A stretch of DNA of 64,000 nucleotides from Podocnemis expansa (lineage: Eukaryota; Chordata; Testudines; Podocnemididae): positions 17,510,964 through 17,574,963 of the forward strand of contig ML681995.1 in NCBI GenBank assembly GCA_007922195.1, written 5' to 3'. A model generated the notes under the pieces. That model saw only the letters and a list, made by a program, of their open reading frames with translations. It made no database searches and was not told where the DNA came from. Within the stretch, counting starts at the first letter, position 1. Every line of letters starts with the position of its first letter. Both the position numbers and the translations under genes were made by a program. Positions 47,900-57,585 of the stretch are shown here, one piece after another.

Positions 47900-48025
47900 T
47901 TACAGTCTACCCAAACTGAGTACAGTTCTGCCCACAGTGGCATCATCTCTAGCCTGTTGGGTAGTGGCATAGTGCGTCATGAAGGTATGTATCGATGACC
48001 ACGTAGCAACCCTGCAGATTTCTTG
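47900..48025 (-). pseudogene. C-terminal tail of DIRS tyrosine recombinase
   Basis: A 41-codon open frame ending in a stop at 47902-47900 reads QEICRVATWSSIHTFMTHY, then ARDDATVGRTVLSLGRL. The words 'ICRAATWSS..TF..HYA' and 'FG..VL' are the end of the phage-integrase-type recombinase that DIRS elements use in place of a DDE integrase. It begins 12 bp past the Gag stop and is in a different frame, so the central pol region has been deleted. Too short to be read by the track threshold; found by eye. Confidence 0.72.
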
Positions 48026-48036
48026 GTCAAGCTTCC

Positions 48037-49641
48037 TCACCTCTCTGTTCTTGGCATGGAGTTCGGCTGGCCCTGTCTCTCCCTTTGGTTGACCACGTCG
48101 ACCCCCAGGGATCCTGGGGCCGGGTGGTGGAACAGGAAGGGGAATCCTTCCAGGGAGACAGAGTATTTCTTGTCCGCCACTTTGAACACTGGCGGGATTG
48201 AGGAAGGCTTTTGCCAGCGTTCTTGGACGATATGAAACACCCCGGAGTGTAGGGGAATCGCGACCTTAGATGGCGGGGCTCTATGACATGTGTTGAAGAG
48301 GGAATCATCTTCCACTTGGATCACCTCCAGCTTCAGCTTCAGATTTGCTGCCATGCGGTTTAGGAGGTCCTGCTTGACGTGGGGATCTCCTTCACGGTCA
48401 GCGGACATGTCAATTAGGCGCTCGTCAGGTGACGAGGATGATTGAGCCCTTGATCTGCTACGTTGAGTAGAATCAGGGTCTGGCTCATCTTCAGAGAAAT
48501 CTGAGGACTCCAGCACTGGTGATCAGGCATAACAGAAGGAGTCATCATCTGCTGTCGCGTTCAGCCAGTCAAGGGTCCACTCGTTGTGCGGTGACCTTGA
48601 CGGCAGCATAGGCGCCATGGGGGGAGCAGAGACCTCTTCCGATGGGCATATTCCCCTCGAGCTCGGGGATACAGAGCTCTTTTGAAGCCGCTTTCTTGGA
48701 CGCTCCTCCTGGGGAGGAAGAAAGGGGTCTTCGGAGGACGATCTGGACGACCTCCCCCCTGACATCCGGCAGTCCAGTACCGAGAGTTCTTCGGAGGAGC
48801 GATGAGGCAGAGCCGCGGTACTTGGGCCTGGTGCCGGGTTTGACGGTACTGGGTTGGAGAAGGGTGAAGAGGCCTGCAACGGTACTGGTATCGGTGCGGG
48901 TGTTGTCGGTGCTGAGTCTGACGGTACCGGAAGTGATGGCACCAGAAGTGGTGGTATCGGCGGCAGCACCAGGTCCAGAAGTACCAAAGGGGGAGGTGCC
49001 ACTATGGTCCATCTTTTCTTCTTCTGCACCGGAGCTGGGTTTGAATGCCCTTGGCAGGTCGGTGCCTGAGCTGGTGCTCTACTTGGGGTGGCTGAGAGGC
49101 TACCAGAAGACCGGCGATGTTGGTGCTGAGGTGGTACCGTAGCAGGCCAAGACTTCGAGCCCAGTACCAGTGATCGGCGGGCATCTTGAGCCTGGGCCAA
49201 TCGAGGGTCTGGCGGAGCTCTGGTGGCTCAGCCGCCTTTGGGTGGAGCAGCTCCATTCCCCGAAATTGAGAGGAGACGATGCTCTCTTTCCAGCCGAGTC
49301 CTTCGCTTGAAGGATTGGCAAATGGAGCATTCCACCATGAGGCGGGACTCACCCAAGCAAGTGAGGCATTTCTTGTGTGGGTCGTCCATCGGAAAAGCCT
49401 TGCAGCATCCTAAGCACGGCTTGAAACCTGGCATTTCGAGTTTCGCGTGAAAGACAGGCACTTGTGTTTTGCAAGATAACGCTGATCCAGACCAACGCTG
49501 ATGGCGGAAAAAGGAACTGGGAGGGTCAGGGTCACGGTCACCTATATAGCCATGGTCACGGCGTGGAGGGGGCATTGGCCATGTGTCCTGATCTGACAGG
49601 CTGACACTAAAGACTTTCCGAGCTACTGTGCGCTGCGGCAC
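48037..49641 (-). pseudogene. DIRS Gag-like protein, three open pieces
   Basis: Gag packages the element RNA. Piece 1 (49641-49228) holds a Cys-rich segment CLGCCKAF, DDPHKKCLTCLGES and CSICQSF, matching the 'C..C......D.H..C..CLG......C..C..F' pattern of DIRS Gag. Piece 2 (49200-48523) is a Pro/Ser-rich spacer. Piece 3 (48516-48037) carries the conserved downstream block: LFNTCHRAPPSKVAIPLHSGV, ERWQKPSSIPPVFKVADKKY and GFPFLFHHPAPGSLGVDVVN (normally '.W.KPSS.P...KR.EK.Y' and 'FL..HP.P.SL.V.'). Stops or shifts separate the pieces. The first methionine lies inside the inverted terminal repeat. Confidence 0.75.
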
Positions 49642-49690
49642 ATAGACACCTGTAACTGAATGATGTGAGCAGCTCTTGAAGAAGAACTTT

Positions 49691-50580
49691 TAGCATCCAT
49701 AGTTGCCTTTTGCTAAATAGCGACTCTGATGGAAGAATTTCCCAGCCATTCATGGGAGCAGTGATGGAATGAGAGAAGGGAGAATTTATGAAAAACACAT
49801 GGAACATGTGGGGGCCAGCTGCTCACTGTTATACAAATGCCATCATTCCCAGTGATCAAACAATACTGAAAAGGTACTAATGGTTACAACCAGCTTTTAC
49901 TTGAAAGTCCTGTTTTAGTCTCCCTGTCAGAGATGGCTTTAGGGGTAGGCAAAGCAGGTGGATGCTGAGGGCCCCAAAGAAATAATGGGCCTCATCCTCA
50001 ATTTGGTGGACAGAAATGAAAATTTATATAAAATATAAAAATTGTTCTCATCTAGCAGGGCCAGTGGAGCTGGAAACATCAGCACTTTTCAGTCTTGGCT
50101 CATCAAGGCAAATTATCAGTAGGATTTATGCTTCATCTGAATTGCAGATTTCACCATTATCTGCCCATCACCTTCACACTGACATGCTAAAAAGGCAGGA
50201 GCTAACACAAACTTTTTCAATGGTCTCATCTAGTTTCTCAATGTGGCCATTTGTTCTGATATTTCTTAATTCCAATTGTGAAAGTTTTCCTTTTCCTTTT
50301 CTTTTTTACCTGTTCTTCTTTGGCCTTTTCCCTTGTCTTTGTGACAATTTTTTCGTTTGGCTTTGGTTAGCTCAGGTTACCATGAGGGTTCATTTAGGCT
50401 GCTACATATAAATACAGTGCTGTCCCCAAGCAATCACTACAGCTGTGTGTGGTGCCTATGCTGTATGTCTTTCTTTTGGTAAGTAATATTTTAGTTTCTT
50501 TTGTACTTACTATTTAATATTTTGGGGCGGGGCAGAGTCATAAACTTGAATATTTCAGAGAATTTCCTTGAAATTTGGTA
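49691..50580. other. No gene; possible truncated hAT edge near 49,928
   Basis: 'cagagatggctttaggggta' followed by 'gcaaagcaggtggatgctga' and 'gggcctcatcc' resembles the left end of a hAT MITE, but no right end was found. A 131-codon frame (50016-50411) is hydrophobic but unrecognised; I do not call it. Confidence 0.4.
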
Positions 50581-50584
50581 AAAG

Positions 50585-51040
50585 AAGCAGGGAGTCCTAT
50601 GGCACTTAAAGACTAACAAATTTGTTTATCACATGAGCTTTTGTGGGTGTTTTTCGTTTATAGCTACAGACTAGAAACCTTTTCTTCACTTATTTTTATT
50701 TATTATAATTATTTGTATTAAACTTAGAGTGCACATAAACCAAAGCCTATATGAAAAATTTATAAGATTTGACTGCCAAAATTTTAAATGTGGTATTTTA
50801 GTTATTTTTGAGCCACCATTAATTTTACCACTTTTTATTTGTTAATTAATGCATATGCTTTTAATTTTTTTAAAAATGTTCATCTTAACTTTGTAGTTCA
50901 GCATTAGCTCAGTGAAAGATGATCAACTTACAAGCTTCATGATGGAGAGATCTTTAAAAATATCACACCCAAGAATAATTTATGAATTCCAGAGGGGCAG
51001 TCATGTTAGTCTGGTTCAGCAAAATAAATAAGGAGTCCTG
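50585..51040 (-). repeat. Penelope-like terminal repeat pieces
   Basis: 50,585-50,665 is a reverse-oriented terminal repeat ('gcagggagtcctatggcact', 'taaagactaacaaatttg', 'cacatgagcttttgtggg'). 50,983-51,040 has the outermost words ('cagaggggcagtcatgttag', 'aaggagtcctgg'), perhaps from another copy. AT-rich sequence lies between. Confidence 0.65.
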
Positions 51041-51265
51041 GGGAGGGGAGGGTCAGTTAGGGCTTCAGGAGGACTGGGGCCCCCAGGGAGGGTGGCAGTG
51101 GGAGCCTATGGGATCCCCTTTACCTAGGGCGCCCAATTGGTTAAGGCCACCTCGCTCCCTGTCACTCCAACTTGGAACATTACCCTTTGGTAGACTGAGA
51201 GCAAGAGTGGGGTTTGTTTGGTTTGCTTTTGTTTTTTGTAACATCTAAAAAAAATGGAGTACAGA

Positions 51266-51526
51266 GGGCATGCCTACACTTAAAATATACCCATGCAGCG
51301 TAGTTGCTGTAGTGCTTCTGGGAAGACACTCTACACTGATGGGAGAGAATTTTACTGTCAATGTAGCTAATCCAACTCCATGAGAGACTGTAGCTGTGAT
51401 GATGGGAGAAGTTGTCCTACTTATCAGCTCTTAGGTCAATATAACTTTGTCATTTAGGGGTGTGAATTTTGCACATCCCTGCGTGATGAAGCAACACCAA
51501 AGTAACTTCGTAGGGTAGGCCTGGCC
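51266..51526. mobile_element. MITE with GGGCATGCCTACAC end
   Basis: Left GGGCATGCCTACACTT and right GGGTAGGCCTGGCC are inverted with changes. The interior 'aggtcaatataactttgtca' and 'gggtgtgaattttgcacatc' matches a familiar turtle MITE type ('gttataccgacataa'). Confidence 0.6.
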
Positions 51527-51602
51527 TGATATTAACCCCATTTAGATTTTTTTCTCCCTAATTTTCCTTTTGGCTTGCATACATGACCAGTTTGTTCTCT
51601 GT

Positions 51603-51917
51603 GGGCATGTCCACACGTCTCTTTTATTTCAGAATAACACTGGTTATTTTGAAATAAGAGATTTGGTCCACACAACGTTTTCTTATTTCAAAATGACGGG
51701 CTCCACCGTTTTGAAATAAGAGCCGTCATTTCAAAAGAGCTTAAACCCAGTTCCTTTCGAAATGGCTGTTATTTCAAAACGATGGTTTCAAAATAATGCC
51801 ATTTGGACACATTATTTTGAAATAACGATCATTTTGAAATTATGCGTTTGACCTTCCTCCCAGGGTGCATTTTGAAATGACTTATTTTGAAATAAAACTT
51901 TGCGTGTGGACATAGCC
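51603..51917. mobile_element. Foldback MITE, 'TTATTTTGAAATAA' core
   Basis: Ends GGGCATGTCCACACG and CGTGTGGACATAGCC are inverted; perfect 3 bp flanks TGT (51600-51602 and 51918-51920). 315 bp, the shortest of the TTTCGAAATAA group here and without a GC-rich centre. Confidence 0.82.
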
Positions 51918-52269
51918 TGTAAGTCAAGGTGTGAAGCTACCATGCATTGGGTCACCATGGACCCTCCTGATGCACATTAACAGTTTCTTCATGCACTTTT
52001 ATTATAGTTGTGTTTCATAAAGGACTAAATCAAAGCTCTTTAACTAACTATTAATGAACCTCAGTAGGGTCCACAAAGACAGTTAGCCTGCAGTGACATA
52101 GATTCACATCCCGGTTTGCTGCCAGTATGTCTGTGTAGACAAGCCCTTTGTCTTTCTCCAGCTAAAAAGCAGTTTGTTGCTGTTTTAGGTACTGCAGACA
52201 CATATAAGTACATAATGACTTCATGTTAGTACAAAACTAAACTAGCTCTGTATTAAAGCAAGCACTTGC

Positions 52270-52510
52270 AGAGCTCCAAAGGGCAGGCATGTTAGTCTAC
52301 TTCAGTAAAACAAGGAGTCCTGTGGCACTTAAAACTAACAAATTTATTTATCACATGAGCTGTCGTGGGAGAAAATGCCACTTCGTTAGATGCTTTGAAG
52401 ATGGGGGAATTTACAGAAAGGTAAGAAATAAATGCAGGGAAGTATAAGTCATGGGATCAGGTCACACTGTAACAGCAAATCAAAGCAGTTGTTAAGATCA
52501 ATTTTTTTTT
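52270..52510 (-). repeat. Penelope-like terminal repeat, reverse orientation
   Basis: It reads outward end to inward: 'agctccaaagggcaggcatg', 'ttagtctacttcag', 'aggagtcctgtggcactt', 'atcacatgagctgtcgtggg', 'cacttcgttagatgctttga', then 'atgggatcaggtcac' and 'gcaaatcaaagcagttgtta'. It is the reverse complement of the 3' terminus at 56.8-57.0 kb and a parallel of the 56.06-56.24 kb arm. Confidence 0.78.
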
Positions 52511-54134
52511 GTAACTTGCCATGAACAAACAGATTGACTTTCTGATGGTTCATTTGTGTCAATATAGAGTGCCAAGATAGTGAAACTTTAAGGATTTATT
52601 CTTTCTTCCATACAAGCTGTATGCTCTTATCAGTGATTTTTCAGACAGTGAAGTTTTCTAATTCTGATACAAAATCATATTTTAACACTCTGTCTTGGGA
52701 AGCTACTTTTACCACTAAGTGATTTCTCCAAACTCTTCCTATATGCAGCCTGTACTTTTTCTTCTTGGTTCCATGCAGGTTCCCTCAGGTGTTACCCTTT
52801 TCACATAGCTGATTCTCTCCAAATTCAACAGCCAACTATATTTTAAGAAAAAAGAATGTGATGAAATGTAAGCAAAGATATAATGAGGTGTCTGGCAAAC
52901 AAGCATTTTAATAAAAATATTTTACAAAAAATTCTAAAAAGCTGATTTGATTTTCAGTTCTGTGAAATGAAAAAAATGCCAGAATTTCTACAAGTTTCAT
53001 TTTTTTGAATCAGGTCTGGTTATTAAGAATTGATTGATTTTTAGGAGGAGCAGCATCCTTCTGAAATATTTTTCTCGTACAGCAAGAAAAAGAAAGTGTG
53101 AAAGAATCTATAACTGATATTTCTATTTTTAACTATCTGAGAAGTGTGCAGATAAAACAAGAAGAGGACTATGAGCTTCAAAGCAGAAAAATGTAACAGG
53201 ATATAATTAAGCCTGGGGGGAACATTATACATTTTTCTTTCTATAATTTAATTTTATTGAAACAAGCTTCTGCAATGGAAAACACTGAGATGAACTGGTT
53301 TGAATAACTGTTGTTCTTTCATGGCAATGATTTAAGCCATCTACAAATGTCATGGCATTAATATTTTATGGAGAGCCATAACAAAGTGGCTGCTGGAAGA
53401 ATCAACAGTCTTTTTAAAATTCTGTACTTCTTGGCTATCTTTGAGATCACTGGTCACTTTGTAATATTAAATGACAGGGATGCTGAGAGAAATATGACTG
53501 TGGAGCATGCCTCATGTGGGCATCTGACCATTACAGGAATTAAACTGCCAAGACATTCAATAGTAATCTTCATCATAGCATTTGGTGGTAGTTCAATAGT
53601 CCATTTACATTTAGCAAATATCCTTATGTCTCCCCGGGGCAAGTAACCTTTTAATAATATTTTCTCTTTGAATCTTATATATTTCCACTAATAAATAGTT
53701 TCTGTAGTAATGCATACTGTGTATCATGGAACAGATCTGTCTCTTTTATGTTCCTCTGTCTCAGCTACTGTTTGTTCCTTCTGCTTCCTATCTCCAGGGT
53801 CATTCCACTGTGGTGTTGTAAAACCTGCGGTCTGCCCACCAGTCAGACTGGATCACTTCCTTGTATGAGCCTGTCTTCTAGCTTTCCTTCTCACAAGAAA
53901 TTCATGAATATGGGCAGCATGGTGCTCCCTGATCATTCTAATAAAGCTAATCTCCTCCTATACATCTGTTAAAAATGTGTTAGTAGACCTGTCTTTAACC
54001 CTTATTTTGGAGCCAAAATGAAAATGAACCTATTCGTGTTGGTTTGTTTTTGGTATATTAAATGCATTATAAGTAAGAGGCTGCTAACCTGTGTCTATTA
54101 GACTGGAATGCAGACATTATCAACCGAAAAATGT
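52511..54134. other. No gene called; possible conserved block at 53.28-53.65 kb
   Basis: AT-rich. The 53,368-53,646 stretch stays open on both strands (92 and 62 codons) and has no repeat wording, but shows no known domain. It may be non-coding unique sequence. I do not call it a gene. Confidence 0.35.
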
Positions 54135-54512
54135 CATAGAAACACTGTTCCCTCCAATGTGCACGTGCGCTTACAACTTTTCTGGCCCCAGTGTACAGCA
54201 TTTTCTGGCAGTGCAGCGGACCAGGTTCGGCGGCTGAGAGGCCAGCGAGGAGGCACCATCAGCTCCCAAAGCCCCACAGCAAGTGCTGTCTCCAAGCCCG
54301 AGCCTGAGCCTCTCACGGCAGCGCCAGGCTGGAGAAAGAAAGAAAGACTGGCTGCCATGAGAGGCTCAGGCTCGGAGACGTCTGCAGAGCTTTGGGAGGT
54401 GGCAGTGCCTCCCTGCTGGCCATCTGCTCTGATCTCTGTTGTGGAGCTGAGTAGAGCAGTGCCTGCAGGGCAGCCTCGGTACTCGCGGGGGTGGGGGAGG
54501 AGCCTGATGCCT

Positions 54513-54900
54513 GCTTTCTTTTGTTTTTATTTCTCTTCTTTCCATCTCTCTCTCCTTTCTTTCTCTTCCTTTCATCTTTCTTTTTTCTCTTGTTTCCTTT
54601 CTTCTTCTTTTTCTCTTTTCCTTCCTTCTCTTTTTCCTTTTCCTTCTCTTCTCACTTGCCTTCCTTCTTTCTTTTTCTTTTTCTCTTTCTTCCGTTCTTG
54701 TTTCCTTCCTTATTTCTTTTTCTCTTTCTTCTTTCCTCTCTTTTTCCTATTTTTTCTTTCCCTTCCTTTCTCTTTCTTCCTTTTCTCTTCCTTCCTTCTC
54801 TTTCTCTTCCTTTCTCTTTCTTCTTTCTCTTCTCTCTTCCCTTTCTTCTTTCTTTTTCTTTCTTTCTCATCCTCCCTTTTTCTTTCCTTCTCTCCATTTT
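54513..54900 (+). repeat. Polypyrimidine (CT-rich) tract, ~390 bp
   Basis: Almost pure C/T with irregular TTTCTTTCC units on the plus strand. It produces long Ser/Phe/Leu frames (up to 274 codons) that are low-complexity artefacts. Confidence 0.92.
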
Positions 54901-55133
54901 TAAAAAAAACTTTAAAAATTAGTTTTAATTAAAAAGCTTTCTAAAAATTAATTTTCAAATAATTCACACAATTCAATTAATTAAACCCAATTAATTAATT
55001 CTATTTCCAATAAAGACATTTTAAAAGTCATTTTAATACACATTTTAAAACATAGGCCTATTTTAATTTTTAATGAACACTTTTTATGTTTTTGCATTTT
55101 GTACAAAAGAAGCTAAATGTCATGTGGCACTTA

Positions 55134-56057
55134 GGCTATGTCCACATGCAAAGTTTTATTTTGAAATAAGTCATTTCAAAATGACTTATTTTGAAAAAAA
55201 AACCCTTATTTTGAAATGACTTATTTCAAATTAAAACCAATTAATTGTAATAAGGCAAGTCCCTCCAATCAAAATAGCATGCCCTGTGTGTGGACATGCT
55301 ATTTTGATTCAGCAGAGGGGCAACCTGGGAGGTGTGGCAACATGGCCCCCTGGTGGGCCATGTTGCCACCCAATCCCCTGCCTGGCTCTCACCTGGAGAG
55401 CCAGGCATAGGAAAAAGCACCCAGGGAGGGGGAGGCAGGTCCCACAGCCCACTGGCTGGCCAAGGGGGCTTGCCAGCAGTAAGGGGGGGCCAGGGCTTCC
55501 CTGACCACTTGCCCCACTACCCCGGCCGTGGGGCAGTCAGGGGGGACTGTGGCTCCCCCGCTGGCTTTTCTGGCTCCTGCTGCAAGCCAGGAGCCACAGG
55601 GGACTGGGGCACCTCTGCCCACTTGCCCTGCGGCTGAGGCATCAGACTCCCCTGCTCCTAGGAAGGGGAAGCGGTGGGGGAAGCTGGGTGGGGCACCCGC
55701 CACCCCCTGCACCTCCACTCAGCACCCTGGCCAGAGTGCTGATCCCTGGCCACGGTGCTGCGGGGGGGTGGAACTTCCTCCCAGAGTGCCATGCACCCTG
55801 TGAGGAAGGTCAAATGTTATTTCTAAATAATGGTTATTTTGAAATAACGTGTCCAAACGGCATTATTTCAAAACCACCCATTTCAAAATAACTGCCATTT
55901 CAAAATGAATGGGTTTAAGCTGTTTCAAAACAACAGCTCTTATTTCGAAACAATGGAGCCCATTGTTTCAAAATAAGAAAACATCATGTGGACCAAATCT
56001 TTTTATTTTGAAATAACCACTGTTATTTCAAAATAAAAAAGATGTGTGGACATACAC
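55134..56057. mobile_element. Foldback MITE with GC-rich centre, nested in the Penelope-like element
   Basis: Ends GGCTATGTCCACATG and TGTGTGGACATACAC are inverted; perfect 3 bp flanks TTA (55131-55133 and 56058-56060). Arms are TTATTTTGAAATAA-type palindromes. The centre (55.31-55.80 kb) is GC-rich and shares 'cagcaccctggccag' with the 27.8 kb copy. Open frames of about 100 codons in the centre have no domain. Confidence 0.85.
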
Positions 56058-56423
56058 TTAAAGACTAACAGATTTATTTATCACATGAGCTTTCATTGGA
56101 GAAATACCACTTTGTCAGATGCTTTGAAGATGGAACTTACAGAATGGGATGAAAATAAATGCAAGGGAGAATAAGACATGGGATCAAGTTATACAGTAAT
56201 AGCAAATCAGAGCAGTTGTTAAGATTTAAACACTGGGAAACAGCAGGTGGAGATGGGTGAATTCAAATCACCTGTTGTAATGGGAAAAGAAGCAATAGTC
56301 AAGATTTAATCCTGCTTTCATACAATCAAATCTGCCTATCAATTCTCATTCAGCTGTTTTTCTTTGAAGTCTTGATGTCCTATTCACCATTAAGCCAGCT
56401 ACTTCACCTGCTCATCTACTAAT

Positions 56424-56764
56424 GTGATTTATGCCATCAGATGCCAGAAATGCCCCCACATCTTATACACTGGACAAACAGGACAATCTCTGTGCAAAAG
56501 AATAAATGGGCACAAAACTGACACCAGAAATCACCAGTTTCTGAGCACTTTCATCTGTCTAATTGCTCTATGGACAACTTGTTGATGACTGTGTTCAAGA
56601 AAGTCAATGGGACATCAAAATTTCAGAGAGAAAAAGATAAATTAGAATCAATATGCAGATTTGATTGTGTTAAAACAGGATTAAATCATGACTATGTCTT
56701 CTTTTCCCATTACAACAGACTATTTGACTTCACCTTCTTCTATGAGCTATTCCTCAGTGTTTGA
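56424..56764 (+). pseudogene. GIY-YIG endonuclease remnant of a Penelope-like element
   Basis: The GIY-YIG domain is the DNA-nicking module at the C-terminus of Penelope-like polyproteins. From 56,424 the frame reads VIYAIRCQKCPHILYTGQT (VIYAI for GIY; LYTGQT for YIG), a zinc-type CxxC between the motifs, then SLCKRINGHKTDTRN, which keeps the Arg and the 'NGHK' histidine region of the fold. A frameshift near 56,540 moves the reading to the 56,570-56,764 stretch: NCSMDNLLMTVFKK, REKDKLESICRFDCVKTGLN and FSHYNRLFDF, the usual end of the domain. There is no RT upstream. The copy is broken. Confidence 0.78.
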
Positions 56765-57224
56765 ATTTTAACAAATGTTTTGGTTTGCTGCTTCAGTGTG
56801 ACTAATTCCCATGTCTTACATCCCTTGCATTTATTTCCTCTCATTCTGTAAGTTCCTCCATCTTCAAAGCATCTGACGAAGTAGGATTTTCTCCCATGAA
56901 AGCTCATATGATTAATACATCTGTTAGTCTTTAAGAGCCACAGGACTACTTGCTTCTTTTGCTGACCTAGACTAACACAGCTGCCCCCTTGGAACTATTT
57001 TGTAACGTATGCAACTTTAGTTTAGGTAAAAATTGATGATAATGTGTAACTGTAAAGTTGGACTCACAAGTTACCATAAGGCAAAATGTTTGCTCACAAA
57101 CTAAAAATTTTGTTCATGACATCCCAATCCTTAGAGGGAACATTGCACAGAAACATAAAACTTTAGAAGCTAGTTGGAGAAGGCTTATTAACTAACATAG
57201 TATTGCATTAATTCATAGGATAGG

Positions 57225-57430
57225 GCTTTGTAGTGCTAGGTGCTGTACATACTTTTAGTAGGAAATTAGTCCATGCCCAAAGAGCTACCAGTTTAAGTAG
57301 ACAAGCCAAAGAGTCACAAGAAAAAGAGGCACAGTGAACTGAAATAACTTGCTCAGTGTCATGCTATCTGTCAGGAATGAGCTGGAATTAGAAATCAGGT
57401 CTTCTCTATATCACACCACCTCCTTATGTG
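57225..57430 (-). repeat. Ancient LINE (L3/CR1-type) or MIR-like tail
   Basis: 'gctaggtgctgtacatac', 'gcccaaagagctacc', 'gtagacaagcca', 'agaggcacagtgaactgaaa', 'taacttgctcagtgtcatgc' and 'ggaattagaaatcaggtctt' follow the order of an old amniote repeat (normally 'gcgctgtacaaa...gcccaaagagcttacaatct...aggcacagagaggt...acttgcccaaggtcac'). Confidence 0.65.
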
Positions 57431-57585
57431 ACCTAGTCCAGCCACTATGTCCTTCACCAATCAAGGATTATTCTTTACACAATATGTTATATTGATTTCT
57501 GCCCTCTAGTTTTATAGGCCACTCCATTTCATAATAGGGTGATTTTTTCCCTCACAATTAAGGGCTTACATATCTGAAATTGTAG

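Larger units (their letters stand above)
47526..49690 (-). mobile_element. Non-autonomous DIRS-type retrotransposon (gag retained, pol deleted)
   Basis: Minus-strand element with inverted terminal sequences: 47,550-47,733 matches the reverse complement of 49,500-49,690 with scattered changes ('tgccgcagcgca', 'gtctttagcgttagcctgtc', 'taggtgaccgtgaccctga'). Inside, reading leftward from 49.64 kb, is DIRS Gag in three open pieces and then the last ~41 codons of the tyrosine recombinase. RT, RNase H and most of the recombinase are missing. Inverted termini without a duplicated target fit DIRS integration by recombinase. Exact outer edges were not fixed. Confidence 0.8.
55108..56995 (+). mobile_element. 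Penelope-like element with inverted terminal repeats (one nested MITE)
   Basis: The 5' arm (55,108-55,133 plus 56,058-56,236) is in reverse orientation to the 3' arm (about 56,755-56,995): 'agactaacagatttatttat', 'cacatgagctttcattggag' and 'cagatgctttgaagatgg' recur as inverses at the far end. Between them is a GIY-YIG endonuclease remnant. Terminal repeats in either relative orientation (pLTRs) are known for Penelope-like elements. The RT region is absent, so this is a 5'-truncated body flanked by head-to-head arms. The nested MITE (55134-56057) splits the 5' arm at 'cactta/aagact'. Confidence 0.78.
54143..57145. mobile_element. Composite hAT-type insertion with nested elements
   Basis: Ends CACTGTTCCCTCC (54143) and GAGGGAACATTG (to 57145) are inverted, of the same type as the 165 bp MITE at 12,116. 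Flanks CATAGAAA (54135-54142) and CACAGAAA (57146-57153) match at 7 of 8. Inside are a GC-rich block, a polypyrimidine tract, and a Penelope-like element that is itself split by a foldback MITE. Chance pairing of ends is possible, but ends, orientation and TSD agree. Confidence 0.68.

Noticed and set aside
48642..49142. 166-codon plus-strand frame
   Set aside because: Antisense shadow of the DIRS Gag spacer.
50016..50411. 131-codon hydrophobic frame resembling a membrane protein
   Set aside because: AT-rich DNA gives Phe/Leu runs by chance; no start context, splice partners or family wording.
54108..54932. 274-codon open frame
   Set aside because: Its C-terminal half is translated polypyrimidine tract (Ser/Phe/Leu only) and its N-terminal half is GC-rich transposon filler; no domain.
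56866..56905. Complete hammerhead ribozyme
   Set aside because: The core order is present, but no stem III/cleavage site or stem I partner is visible nearby; kept only as a hammerhead-like finding.
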